Shown here piece by piece: positions 44,433 to 53,860 of a stretch of DNA of 64,000 nt (position 1 is its first letter; every line of letters begins with the position of its first letter). A program made the translations under genes and the position numbers. The notes beneath the pieces are model-generated. The model saw only the letters and a list, made by a program, of their open reading frames with translations, did no database searches and was not told the DNA's origin. This stretch comes from Planctomycetia bacterium (GTDB taxonomy: Bacteria > Planctomycetota > Phycisphaerae > Phycisphaerales > SM1A02), in assembly GCA_005776885.1 (NCBI GenBank), contig SXOD01000050.1, forward strand, positions 1 through 64,000. The letters are read 5' to 3'.

Positions 44433-47279
44433 ATGACCGAGACCGCGCGCGATTATCGGAGCACCCTCAATCTCCCCAAGACCGGCTTTCCCATGAAGGC
44501 CAACCTGGGGCAGGCCGAACCCGCCACGCTCAAGCGATGGGCGGAAGGGTCGCTGGCCGCGCGGGTGTTGGAAGCTCGCGCCGACGCCCCCAACTTTGTC
44601 TTCCACGATGGCCCGCCGTATGCCAACGGGAATATCCACATCGGCCACCTCCTGAATAAGGTGCTGAAGGATTTTGTCGTGCGCTCCAGGCTCATGGAGG
44701 GCAAGCGCGTCCACTATGTGCCGGGCTGGGATTGCCACGGCTTGCCCATCGAGCACAAGGTGATGCTGGAGCTGGTGGAGAAGGGCAAGATGGCCAAGCT
44801 GGACACGCTCGAGCCGGACCTTCGACGCATGGCGATCCGCCGCGAGTGCGCCGCCTCCGCCGACAAGTTCATCAAGCTGCAGTGCGGCCAGATGGAGCGG
44901 CTCCTGACACTGGCCGACTACGCGCACCCCTACGCCACCAAGCAGCCCGAGTACGAGGCGGCCACGCTGGAGGTCTTCGCGTCGATGGTGGAGCAGGGGG
45001 TTGTGTATCGCGATCTCAAGCCCGTGCATTGGTCGATCGCCAACCAGACCGCGCTGGCAGAGGCGGAGCTGGAGTACGAGGATCGAGATGACCCGTCGAT
45101 CTATGTGGACTTTGAGGCGAGCGACGCCGAAGCCGTTGGAAGGGCCTTCGGCGTGGAGCCGGAGTGCCGGCCCAGCTTCATGATCTGGACGACGACGCCG
45201 TGGACGCTTCCCGCCAACCTGGCGATCGCGGTGCATCCAAGGTATCGATACGCGCTGGTAGAGCACGACGGCGCGCTGAGCATCGTGGCCAGCGACCTGT
45301 GGGCCAAGGTGGCCGCTGCGGTGAGCGCGGAGAAGCACCGGGTGGTCGCCGAGTGCGATGGCGCTGCGCTGGTCGGGCTGACCTATCGACACCCGTTCTG
45401 CGACCGCGAGGGCGGAATCGTCGCCGCGGACTATGTGACGCTGGAAGACGGCACTGGCTTGGTTCACACGGCACCCGGCCATGGCGCGGACGACTACCGA
45501 ACCGGGCTGCGTGAAGGGTTGGCGATCTACTGCCCCGTGCGTGGCGATGGCACCTACGACGACACTGTGCCGCAGTGGCTCCGTGGCATGAGCGTGTGGG
45601 AGGCCAACGCCAAGGTGGTGGAACACCTCACGCAGAGCGGCCACATGGTGCATCACCAGATGTTCCGGCACTCGTACCCGCATGATTGGCGGAGCAAGAC
45701 GCCGGTCATCTTCCGGGCCACCGAGCAGTGGTTTGTTGGTGTGGATCGACCCGTGAAGTCATCGGGCAAGACGCTCCGCGAGATGGCGCTTGCGGCGGTT
45801 GGTGGCGAGACGGCCACCGTCAGGTTCGTGCCCGAGTGGGGTCGCAACCGCATGCGCGGCATGCTGGAGAATCGACCCGACTGGTGCCTTTCGCGCCAGC
45901 GCTCGTGGGGGCTGCCGATCCCCGCATTTGTGCAGGCCGACGGCAGCATGTTCATGACCCCGACCAGCGTGCGTGCGGTGGCCAGGCGCATCGCGGAGAA
46001 GGGGAGCGATTGCTGGTTCCAGGAATCGCCCGCGCAGTTGCTGGCGGCGTACGACCCATCGGCCGACGCCAGCGCGCCGGCCGGGCTGGACATCGCCTCG
46101 CTCACCAAGGCCTACGACATCTTCGATGTCTGGTTTGAGGCGGGCTCCAGCTGGAACAGCGTGATGCGCGCGCGTGGCATCGGCTTCCCCAGCGAGCTCT
46201 ATTTGGAGGGCAGCGACCAGCACCGAGGCTGGTTCCAGTTGTCGCTCCTGCCCGCGCTGGCGGTGACCGGCGAGCCGCCGTACCGCGCACTCCTCACCCA
46301 CGGCTTCATCGTGGACAAGGACGGCAAAAAGATGTCCAAGAGCCTCGGCAATGCGATCGAGGTGGAGGACCTGCTCAAGCTGCACGGCGCGGAGGTGGCC
46401 AGGTGGTGGGCCAGCAGCGTCCCCTACGACGGCGACATCCGCGTGGACATGGAGTTCTTCCGGCTCGCGGGCGAGTCGTATCGCAAGGTGCGCAACACGC
46501 TGCGGTTCCTCCTGTCCAACCTGAGCGACTTCAACCCCGAGGCGTGGAAGAAGTCTGGCGCGAGCATCGGTCCCGAGACGATCGATGGATGGGCGATGGC
46601 TCAACTGGCCCAGCTGCAGCGCACCGTGCGCGACGCCTATGAGCGCTACCAGTTCCGCGACGCGCATGTGGCGATCTTCGACTTCTGCAACGAGACCCTG
46701 AGCGCGCGCTATTGCGCCGCCACGAAGGATCGACTCTATTGCGATGCGGCCAACGGGCCACGGAGGCGCCGCACCCAGGCCACGATGTGGGCGTGCGTGG
46801 AGACGCTGTGCAAGCTGCTCGCGCCGGTGCTTCCCCACACGGCGGAAGAGGCGTGGAACTCGCTCTGGCAAAGTGTTGGCGTGGATGCGGCGAAGGGCCG
46901 GCCGCTCACGCTTGAGCAACACGCGCCGATCGCGGCCCAGCTGCATCCGGCCTGGGATGCGGCGCTGGTCGCCAAGGAGTCCGTCTCCAAGGCGCTGGAG
47001 GTGGCCAAGGCTGAGGGGCTGGACAATCCGCTTGATGCTGGCGTGTCGGTTGTTGATGCAGCCGCGACGCTCAAGCCTGTGCTCGCGGACTTGCCGGACT
47101 TCTTCGGGGTTTCGCGGGTGGAGTTGGTGGAGCGTGGAACCGGTGCCTTGACGGTCACGGTGCAAGACCTTCGCAACGAGCCCCGATGCGAGCGCTCCTG
47201 GCGCCGTGACGGAACCGTGCGAGAGCGCGGCGACGGCGGCTTGCTCAGCGATCGGGACGCGGCCGCGGTGGGGGTGTAG
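44433..47279 (+). CDS. ileS: Isoleucyl-tRNA synthetase with a degenerate C-terminal zinc site
   Basis: A 948-residue class I synthetase. Signatures: PPYANGNIHIGHLLNKVLKD (HIGH), DWCLSRQRSWGLPIP, and KDGKKMSKSLGN (KMSKS). An editing domain is present (PSFMIWTTTPWTLPANLAIA). The C-terminal region normally has a Cys4 zinc finger (for example CxRC then CxRC); here it reads RCERSWRRDGTVRERGDGG, followed by LLSDRDAAAVGV, so only one cysteine remains and zinc binding is unlikely. TACACT ten bases before the ATG may be the -10. It stands alone. Synthetase function is otherwise well supported. Confidence 0.95.
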   Translation: MTETARDYRSTLNLPKTGFPMKANLGQAEPATLKRWAEGSLAARVLEARADAPNFVFHDGPPYANGNIHIGHLLNKVLKDFVVRSRLMEGKRVHYVPGWDCHGLPIEHKVMLELVEKGKMAKLDTLEPDLRRMAIRRECAASADKFIKLQCGQMERLLTLADYAHPYATKQPEYEAATLEVFASMVEQGVVYRDLKPVHWSIANQTALAEAELEYEDRDDPSIYVDFEASDAEAVGRAFGVEPECRPSFMIWTTTPWTLPANLAIAVHPRYRYALVEHDGALSIVASDLWAKVAAAVSAEKHRVVAECDGAALVGLTYRHPFCDREGGIVAADYVTLEDGTGLVHTAPGHGADDYRTGLREGLAIYCPVRGDGTYDDTVPQWLRGMSVWEANAKVVEHLTQSGHMVHHQMFRHSYPHDWRSKTPVIFRATEQWFVGVDRPVKSSGKTLREMALAAVGGETATVRFVPEWGRNRMRGMLENRPDWCLSRQRSWGLPIPAFVQADGSMFMTPTSVRAVARRIAEKGSDCWFQESPAQLLAAYDPSADASAPAGLDIASLTKAYDIFDVWFEAGSSWNSVMRARGIGFPSELYLEGSDQHRGWFQLSLLPALAVTGEPPYRALLTHGFIVDKDGKKMSKSLGNAIEVEDLLKLHGAEVARWWASSVPYDGDIRVDMEFFRLAGESYRKVRNTLRFLLSNLSDFNPEAWKKSGASIGPETIDGWAMAQLAQLQRTVRDAYERYQFRDAHVAIFDFCNETLSARYCAATKDRLYCDAANGPRRRRTQATMWACVETLCKLLAPVLPHTAEEAWNSLWQSVGVDAAKGRPLTLEQHAPIAAQLHPAWDAALVAKESVSKALEVAKAEGLDNPLDAGVSVVDAAATLKPVLADLPDFFGVSRVELVERGTGALTVTVQDLRNEPRCERSWRRDGTVRERGDGGLLSDRDAAAVGV

Positions 47280-47382
47280 GGACGGGCGCGGGCAGGGGCC
47301 CCCAGAGGCCGCTGGAGGGAATGGAACGCGCTCCGTCCGGGAACCTGCTGGGCCACGACCGTGCAAAGTGAGCGCTTTCCGC

Positions 47383-47410
47383 TTGCGCCACGAGAGGGCG
47401 GTGTTACATT
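47383..47410 (+). promoter_or_regulatory. Promoter of the first beta-helix gene
   Basis: TTGCGC (47383-47388), a 16-base spacer, TACATT (47405-47410), then GATCGG and the ATG. The same arrangement (TTGCGC, 16 bases, TATATT, six bases, ATG) occurs before the second beta-helix gene, so it is conserved between paralogues. Transcription would start at or next to the ATG. Confidence 0.65.
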
Positions 47411-47416
47411 GATCGG

Positions 47417-49972
47417 ATGTTGAGGCACATCAGACCATCCGGCAGGCGAGCGTTGTGGTTCGTGGCAAGCTGTGCCATGGGCCTGGCGATGTGTGCGGAA
47501 CGCAGTGCCACGGCCGACACGATCACCGTCTGCGCCAGTGGCTGCGACTACAGCGACATCCAGTCGGCCATCAACGCGAGCGCCAACGGCGACGTGATCG
47601 AGATCGCCGAAGGGACCTATGCGCCATCAGCCACGCTCAACACGATGGGCAAGGCGATCACGATTCGCGGGGCGACGAACCCCGACGGCACGCCCGCGAC
47701 TGTGGTTGATGGGCAAGGGCAGTGGCGAGTGTTCCAGATTGATAACGGGGAAGGTCCCGGCACGGTGCTTGAGAACCTGGTGATCACGGGGGGCTACGCC
47801 TCTAGCGGCGGCGGCCTGTACCTCCAGAACTCCAGCCCGACGCTGACAAACTGCACGGTGAGCGGGAACACGGCGACGGGAACCTACGGCCAGGGCGGCG
47901 GCCTGTACCTCTGGAACTCCGGCCCGACGCTGACGAACTGCGAGGTGAGCGGGAACACGGCGACGGGAACCTACGGCCAGGGCGGCGGCCTGTACCTCTG
48001 GAACTCCAGCCCGACTCTGACGAACTGCGAGGTGAGCGGGAACACGGCGACGGGAACCTACGGCCTGGGCGGCGGCCTGTACCTCTACAACTCCAGCCCG
48101 ATGCTGACGAACTGCGAGGTGAGCGGGAACACGGCGACGGGAATCTACGGCAAGGGCGGCGGCCTGTACCTCTCCTACTCCAGCCCAACGCTGACGGACT
48201 GCGTCGTGAGCGGAAACACGGCGACCTTTTCCGGCGGCGGCCTGTACCTCTCCTACTCCAGCCCAACGCTGACGGACTGTGTGCTGTGCGCAAACGAAGC
48301 ACCAACAAGTCCGCAGGTCTTGGTTGATGGGGATAGCACGCTCCAGGGAGAAGGCAACTGCTTCACGGTCTCGTGCGAAGACAGCGACGGTGATGGATGG
48401 CCGGACAAGTGCGGGAGCGTCGGGGATGGGGTGCACGAAGTGCCAAGCGAATACGCAACGATCAAGGAAGCCATCGCGGCGGCGGGTGCCGGGGACGTGG
48501 TGCTGATCGCAGAGGGGACCTACACGCCAGCCACCACGCTCAACACGATGGGGAAGGCGATCACGATCCGCGGGTCGACGAACCCCGACGGCACGCCCGC
48601 TGCGGTGATCGACGGGCAGGGGCAGCGACGGGTCTTCCAAATTGACAACGGCGAGGGTCCCGGGACGGTCTTGGAGAACCTGGTGATCACGGGGGGCTAT
48701 GCCGAGCACGGCGGCGGACTGCACCTCATCGGTTCCAGCCCGACGCTGACGAACTGCACGGTGAGCGGGAACACGGCGAACGGCCCCAGCGGTGAGGGCG
48801 GCGGACTGCACCTCATCGGCTCCAGCCCGACGCTGACGAACTGCACGGTGAGCGGGAACACGGCGACTTACTTCGGCGGCGGTCTGTACCTCTCCAACTC
48901 CAGCGCGACGCTGGCGGACTGCGAGGTAAGCGGGAACACGGCGACCTCCGGTGGCGGCGGCCTGTACCTCTACCAGTCCAGCCCGACGCTGACGAACTGC
49001 GTCATGAGCGGGAACACGGCGACTGAGTACGGCGGCGGCCTGTCCGTCTACTACCAGTCCAGCCCGACGCTGACGGACTGCACGGTGAGCGGGAACACGG
49101 CGTATCAGAACGGCGGGGGCCTGTCCATCTACTACAACTCCAGCCCGACGCGGACGAACTGCGAAGTGAGCGGGAACACGGCGGACCTCGGCGGCGGCTT
49201 GCTCCTCTACTTCGACTCCAGCGCGACGCTGACGGACTGCGCGGTGAGCGGGAACACGGCGACTGACTCGGGCGGCGGCATGTACCTCTACCAGTCCAGC
49301 CCAACACTGACGAACTGCGAGGTGAGCGGGAACGCGGCGGACTTCGGCGGCGGCTTGCTCCTCTACGCCGACTCCAGCGCGACGCTGACGAACTCCACGG
49401 TGAGTGGGAACATGGCGACTAACGCCGGCGGCGGCCTGCGCCTCGACCAGTCCAGCGCGACGCTGACGGACTGTCTGGTGAGCGAGAACACGGCGAGCCT
49501 CTACGGCGGCGGCCTGTACCTCTCCAACTCCAGCGCGACGCTGGCGAACTGCGAGGTGAGCGGGAACACGGCGACCTCCGGTGGCGGCGGCCTATACCTC
49601 TACCATTCAAACTCGACGCTGACGAACTGCGAGGTGAGCGGGAACACGGCGACCACCGTCGGCGGCGGTCTGTTCCTCTACTCCAACTCCAGCCCGACGG
49701 TCTCGGGCACGGTGGTTTGCAGCAACACCGCGACGTCGTCGCCGCAGGTCTACGGCTCCGGCGGCCTGTGGATCTCGACATGCATCTCCGATGCCTGCGG
49801 CATGTGTCAAGGCGACTTCGATCTGGACGGCGCCATCACAGCGTCCGACCTTGCGTACCTCTTGAGTGTGTGGGGGATGCCCAACCCGCCGGTTGGCGAC
49901 CTAGACGGCAGCGGACAGATCGATGGTGGAGACCTTGCTGCGATCCTCGGCAACTGGGGTCCGCTGCCGTAG
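47417..49972 (+). CDS. Secreted right-handed beta-helix protein with C-terminal dockerin-like repeats
   Basis: An 851-residue exported protein. The N-terminus (RHIRPSGRRALWFVASCAMGLAMCAE) is a long signal sequence. Two modules open with EYATIKEAIAAAGAGDVVLI-type sequence and NTMGKAITIRG, then many 22-26 residue coils of the pattern GGGLYLYNSSPTLTNCEVSG, the turn-and-asparagine-ladder repeat of parallel beta-helices (pectate lyase-like fold). The end (DFDLDGAITASDLAYLLSVW and DLDGSGQIDGGDLAAILGNW) is a pair of Ca-binding dockerin-like segments. Surface binding or attachment is an inference; no catalytic residues are recognisable. Its downstream paralogue shares promoter and termini. Confidence 0.82.
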   Translation: MLRHIRPSGRRALWFVASCAMGLAMCAERSATADTITVCASGCDYSDIQSAINASANGDVIEIAEGTYAPSATLNTMGKAITIRGATNPDGTPATVVDGQGQWRVFQIDNGEGPGTVLENLVITGGYASSGGGLYLQNSSPTLTNCTVSGNTATGTYGQGGGLYLWNSGPTLTNCEVSGNTATGTYGQGGGLYLWNSSPTLTNCEVSGNTATGTYGLGGGLYLYNSSPMLTNCEVSGNTATGIYGKGGGLYLSYSSPTLTDCVVSGNTATFSGGGLYLSYSSPTLTDCVLCANEAPTSPQVLVDGDSTLQGEGNCFTVSCEDSDGDGWPDKCGSVGDGVHEVPSEYATIKEAIAAAGAGDVVLIAEGTYTPATTLNTMGKAITIRGSTNPDGTPAAVIDGQGQRRVFQIDNGEGPGTVLENLVITGGYAEHGGGLHLIGSSPTLTNCTVSGNTANGPSGEGGGLHLIGSSPTLTNCTVSGNTATYFGGGLYLSNSSATLADCEVSGNTATSGGGGLYLYQSSPTLTNCVMSGNTATEYGGGLSVYYQSSPTLTDCTVSGNTAYQNGGGLSIYYNSSPTRTNCEVSGNTADLGGGLLLYFDSSATLTDCAVSGNTATDSGGGMYLYQSSPTLTNCEVSGNAADFGGGLLLYADSSATLTNSTVSGNMATNAGGGLRLDQSSATLTDCLVSENTASLYGGGLYLSNSSATLANCEVSGNTATSGGGGLYLYHSNSTLTNCEVSGNTATTVGGGLFLYSNSSPTVSGTVVCSNTATSSPQVYGSGGLWISTCISDACGMCQGDFDLDGAITASDLAYLLSVWGMPNPPVGDLDGSGQIDGGDLAAILGNWGPLP

Positions 49973-50041
49973 GTGCTTCAGCTGACCGTGTTGAAGTAGA
50001 CCTCCGTCCCGCCACCACCGCGACGCGTCCGCCTCGTTTCC

Positions 50042-50069
50042 TTGCGCCGCGAACTCCCGGTGTTATATT
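50042..50069 (+). promoter_or_regulatory. Promoter of the second beta-helix gene
   Basis: TTGCGC (50042-50047), a 16-base spacer, TATATT (50064-50069), then TATTGC and the ATG at 50076. The spacer ends CGGTGT like that of the first gene. A consensus-closer -10 than the upstream copy suggests equal or stronger expression. Confidence 0.65.
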
Positions 50070-50075
50070 TATTGC

Positions 50076-51902
50076 ATGTTGAGGCACATCAGACCATCCG
50101 GCAGGCGAGCGTTGTGGTTCGTGGCAAGTTGTGCCATGGGCTTGGCGATGTGGGCGGAACGCAGTGCCACGGCCGACACGATCACCGTCTGCGCCAGTGG
50201 CTGCGACTACAGCGACATCCAGTCGGCCATCGACGCGAGCGCCAACGGCGACGTGATCGAGATCGCCGAAGGGACCTATGCGCCATCAGCCACGCTCAAC
50301 ACGATGGGCAAGGCGATCACGATCCGCGGGTCGACGAACCTCGACGGCACGCCGGCAACGGTAATCGATGGGCAGGGCAAGCGGCGAGTGTTCCAGATGA
50401 ACAACGGCGAAGGCCCCGGGACGGTGCTTGAGAACCTGGTGATCACGGGGGGCTACGCCTCTAGCGGCGGCGGGCTGTACCTCGAGAACTCCAGCCCGAC
50501 GCTGACGAACTGCACGGTGAGCGGGAACACGGCGTCTCTCTTCGGCGGCGGCCTGGACCTCTATTACTCCAGCCCGACGCTGACAAACTGCACGGTGAGC
50601 GGGAACACGGCGACCGACGGCGGCGGCCTACTGCTCTGGGGCTCCAGCCCGACGCTGACGGGCTGCCTGCTCTGCGCAAACGCAGCTTCAAGCGGCCCGC
50701 AGGTGCACTTTGTGTTGAACAGCACGCTCTTGGGAGAAGGCAACTGCTTCACGTCCTCCTGCGAGGACAGCGACGGAGACGGATGGCCGGACAAGTGCGG
50801 GAGCATTGGTGACGGGGTGCACGAGGTGCCAGGCGAGTACGCGACGATCGAGGAAGCGATCGCGTCGGCGGGTGCCGGGGACGTGGTGCTGGTCGCAGCG
50901 GGGACCTATGCGCCATCAGCCACGCTCAACACGATGGGCAAGGCGATCACGATCCGCGGGGCGACGAACCCCGACGGCACGCCCGCGACGGTGATCGACG
51001 GGCAGGGGCAGCGAGGGGTCTTCTTGATCGCGAGCGGCGAAGGCCCCGGGACGGTGCTTGAAAACCTGTTGATCACGGGTGGCAATGCCAACTACGGCGG
51101 CGGCGTGTACCTCGCATCCTCCAGCCCGACGCTGACGAACTGCACGGTGAGCGGGAACGCGGCTACCAACAAGGGCGGCGGCCTGTACCTCTATTACTCC
51201 GGCCCGACGCTGACGAACTGCACGGTGAACGGGAACACGGCGACCTCCTCCTCCGGCGGCGGCCTGTTCCTCTATTACTCCAGCCCGACGCTGACGAGCT
51301 GCACGGTGAGCGGGAACATGGCGACTGAGTACGGCGGCGGCGGCCTAGACCTCCTTTACTCCAGCCCGACGCTCACGAACTGCACGGTGAGCGGGAACAC
51401 CGGCTACGGCGGCGGCGGCGGCTTGAGGCTCTGGAGGTCCAACTCAACGCTGACGAACTGCACGGTGAGCGGGAACACGGCGAACTCCAGCGCCTACGGC
51501 GGCGGCGGCCTGTTGCTCCTGGAGTCCAGCCCAGCGCTGACGGGCTGCACGGTGAGCGGGAACGCGGCTACCAACAAGGGCGGCGGCCTGTACCTTGATG
51601 GCGCGACCACGGCGCCGACCGTCCTCGACTCGGTCGTCTGCAGCAACACCGCCGCATCGTCGCCGCAGGTCTACGGCTCCGGCGGCGGTTGGTCAAACAC
51701 GTGCATCTCCGACGATTGCGCATCGTGCCTCCGGTCGCTGGGAGACCTGAATGGCGACTGGATGGTGGATGGCGAAGACCTCTTGATGCTCCTCGCCGCG
51801 TGGGGCGATCCAGGAGCGTGGCAGTCAGACGTGAACGGTGACGGCGAGGTGGATGGGGAGGACCTTGCTGCGATCCTCGGCAACTGGGGACCGCTGCCGT
51901 AG
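50076..51902 (+). CDS. Second secreted beta-helix protein with dockerin-like repeats (tandem paralogue)
   Basis: A 608-residue paralogue of the preceding gene. The first 110 or so residues are nearly identical, and the ladder of GGGLYLYYSSPTLTNCTVSGN units is shorter. It also contains two EYATIEEAIASAGAGDVVLV-type openings. The C-terminus has two dockerin-like segments (DLNGDWMVDGEDLLMLLAAW and DVNGDGEVDGEDLAAILGNW) and ends LGNWGPLP, the same terminus as the first gene. It lies 103 bases downstream. A recent duplication is the natural explanation. Confidence 0.82.
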   Translation: MLRHIRPSGRRALWFVASCAMGLAMWAERSATADTITVCASGCDYSDIQSAIDASANGDVIEIAEGTYAPSATLNTMGKAITIRGSTNLDGTPATVIDGQGKRRVFQMNNGEGPGTVLENLVITGGYASSGGGLYLENSSPTLTNCTVSGNTASLFGGGLDLYYSSPTLTNCTVSGNTATDGGGLLLWGSSPTLTGCLLCANAASSGPQVHFVLNSTLLGEGNCFTSSCEDSDGDGWPDKCGSIGDGVHEVPGEYATIEEAIASAGAGDVVLVAAGTYAPSATLNTMGKAITIRGATNPDGTPATVIDGQGQRGVFLIASGEGPGTVLENLLITGGNANYGGGVYLASSSPTLTNCTVSGNAATNKGGGLYLYYSGPTLTNCTVNGNTATSSSGGGLFLYYSSPTLTSCTVSGNMATEYGGGGLDLLYSSPTLTNCTVSGNTGYGGGGGLRLWRSNSTLTNCTVSGNTANSSAYGGGGLLLLESSPALTGCTVSGNAATNKGGGLYLDGATTAPTVLDSVVCSNTAASSPQVYGSGGGWSNTCISDDCASCLRSLGDLNGDWMVDGEDLLMLLAAWGDPGAWQSDVNGDGEVDGEDLAAILGNWGPLP

Positions 51903-51926
51903 GTGGTTCAGCTGACCAACCCGACC

Positions 51927-51956
51927 CCAAGTGTCCCCAAGTGTCCCCAAGTGTCC
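51927..51956. repeat. Three 10-bp tandem repeats before the ASKHA operon
   Basis: Three units of CCAAGTGTCC, followed by the related TGAAGTGACA. The array begins 24 bases after the second beta-helix gene and ends about 40 bases before the ATG of the ATPase gene. It could be a regulatory site; no known operator matches by eye. Confidence 0.8.
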
Positions 51957-51997
51957 TGAAGTGACACGAAGGGACTTGCAGTAACTTGCGCGACCCC

Positions 51998-53848
51998 ATG
52001 GTCGCCCCCGCCGCCGCTCCCGCACACGCACCCGCCCCAGCCGCCGGCGCGATCAAGATCGTGGTGGCCACGGACTGTGGATCGACCACGACCAAGGCGA
52101 TTCTCATTCAAGAAGTCGATGGCGTGTTCCGGCAGACGCACCGCGGCGAGGCGCCCACCACCGTGGAGGAGCCCTTCGCCGATGTGACCGTTGGCGTGAC
52201 CAACGCGGTGACGGAACTGGAGGAGCTGTCTGGCCGTCGACTGATCAATCCAGACGGCACAATCCTGCGGCGGACCTCGCCGACTGACCCCAACGGCTGC
52301 GACATCTACATCTCCACCTCCAGCGCCGGCGGCGGCCTCCAGATGATGGTGGCGGGGGTCGTGCGCCAGATGACCGCGGAGAGCGCCAAGCGAGCGGCGC
52401 TGGGGGCCGGTGCCATCGTGATGGACACGATTGCCAGCAATGACAAGCGTCGGCCGCACGAGCAGATCCAGCGCATTCGGGAACTTCGCCCCGACATGGT
52501 GCTTCTCTCGGGCGGCACCGACGGCGGTGACACCAAGAAGGTGACGGAGCTGGCCGAGCTCATCGCGCCGGCCAAGCCGCGCCCGCGGTTTGGCGGCGAG
52601 TACTCCATGCCGATCATTTTCGCCGGCAACAAGGACGCGGCGGCGGGCGTTCAAAAGGTCTTCCAGCACGGCGGGTTTGACCTCTCGGTCGTGGACAACC
52701 TGCGGCCGTCGCTGGAGAACGAGAACCTCGGCCCCGCGCGCGACCGCATCCACGATGTGTTCCTGGAGCATGTCATGGCGCACGCGCCCGGCTACGACAA
52801 GCTGATGCGCTGGTCCAACGCGCCGATCATGCCCACGCCTGGTGCCGTGGGCGACATCCTGCAGGCGATCGCGCGCGGCCGAAACATCAACGCGGTCGGC
52901 GTGGACATCGGCGGAGCGACGACAGATGTGTTCAGCGTCTTTGGCCCGCATTTCAACCGGACCGTGAGTGCGAACCTGGGGATGTCGTATTCGATCTCCA
53001 ATGTGTGCGCGGAGGCCGGGATGGCCAACATCCTCCGATGGGTGCATCTGGCCCAGATGGACGAGCGCGAGCTTCGCAATCGCGTCAAGAACAAGATGAT
53101 CCGGCCGACCACGATTCCGCAGTCGCTGGAGGCGCTCATCTTTGAGCAGGCGGTGGCGCGCGAGGCGCTGCGCCTGGCGTATGTCCAGCACCGCGAGTTC
53201 GCCACCAACCTCAAGGGGGTGCAGCAGCAGCGCACCGTCGGCGATACCTTTGCGCAGAAGCAGGGGGGATCGTCGATCGTCGACAACATGGCGCTGGACC
53301 TGCTGGTCGCGTCCGGCGGCGTCCTCAGCCACGCGCCGCGCATGGAGCAGACGGCGATGATGCTGGTGGATGCCTTTGAACCCGAGGGATTCACGGAACT
53401 GGCCAAGGACTCGATCTTCATGATGCCGCACCTTGGCGTGCTGGCCAGCGTCCACGGGCGCGCAGCGATGGAAGTCTTCGAGCGCGATTGCCTCATCTAC
53501 CTGGGCACTTGCATCGCGCCCGCGGGCACGGCGGTGTGGGGCAAGCCGGTGGCGAGGTACACGATCGACGGGGTTGATGCGGGAACCGCCCAGGGCACGC
53601 TGCTCGGCGGCGAGATGAAGCGATTCGCGATGGCGGGCGACAAGCGCGCGCGCGCGGAAATCGTGCCCGAGAAGGGCTTTGATGTGGGGGCGGGGCCGGG
53701 CAAGGCGGTCACTCGCGAGATCCGCGGCGGCACGGTGGGGCTCATCCTGGACGGTCGGGGTCGGCCACTCGTGTTGCCATCGACCCGGGACGAGTGTCGC
53801 CGGTCGATGGACTCGTGGGTCAAGGCACTGGACCTCTATCCCGGCTAG
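51998..53848 (+). CDS. ASKHA-fold ATPase of the GlmL/MutL (glutamate mutase activator-like) family
   Basis: A 616-residue soluble protein of the actin/Hsp70/sugar-kinase (ASKHA) superfamily resembling GlmL/MutL. After an Ala/Pro-rich lead, phosphate-1 is DCGSTTTK (26-33); phosphate-2 is VDIGGATTDVF starting at D303; the adenosine motif is VASGGVLSHAP (437-447). The lead and the C-terminus (LDGRGRPLVLPSTRDECRRS) are normal. No glutamate mutase (glmS/glmE) or B12 genes are present. It is the first of six tightly spaced genes, so the likely role is to power assembly or reactivation of the membrane complex encoded downstream; that is an inference. ATG 51998 is chosen over TTG 51986. Confidence 0.8.
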   Translation: MVAPAAAPAHAPAPAAGAIKIVVATDCGSTTTKAILIQEVDGVFRQTHRGEAPTTVEEPFADVTVGVTNAVTELEELSGRRLINPDGTILRRTSPTDPNGCDIYISTSSAGGGLQMMVAGVVRQMTAESAKRAALGAGAIVMDTIASNDKRRPHEQIQRIRELRPDMVLLSGGTDGGDTKKVTELAELIAPAKPRPRFGGEYSMPIIFAGNKDAAAGVQKVFQHGGFDLSVVDNLRPSLENENLGPARDRIHDVFLEHVMAHAPGYDKLMRWSNAPIMPTPGAVGDILQAIARGRNINAVGVDIGGATTDVFSVFGPHFNRTVSANLGMSYSISNVCAEAGMANILRWVHLAQMDERELRNRVKNKMIRPTTIPQSLEALIFEQAVAREALRLAYVQHREFATNLKGVQQQRTVGDTFAQKQGGSSIVDNMALDLLVASGGVLSHAPRMEQTAMMLVDAFEPEGFTELAKDSIFMMPHLGVLASVHGRAAMEVFERDCLIYLGTCIAPAGTAVWGKPVARYTIDGVDAGTAQGTLLGGEMKRFAMAGDKRARAEIVPEKGFDVGAGPGKAVTREIRGGTVGLILDGRGRPLVLPSTRDECRRSMDSWVKALDLYPG

Positions 53849-53860
53849 GCTCACCCGCTC

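Noticed and set aside
51998-53848. Calling the ATPase a glutamate mutase subunit or DNA repair MutL
   Set aside because: It has ASKHA motifs and is not related to the mismatch-repair MutL; no mutase subunits are present.
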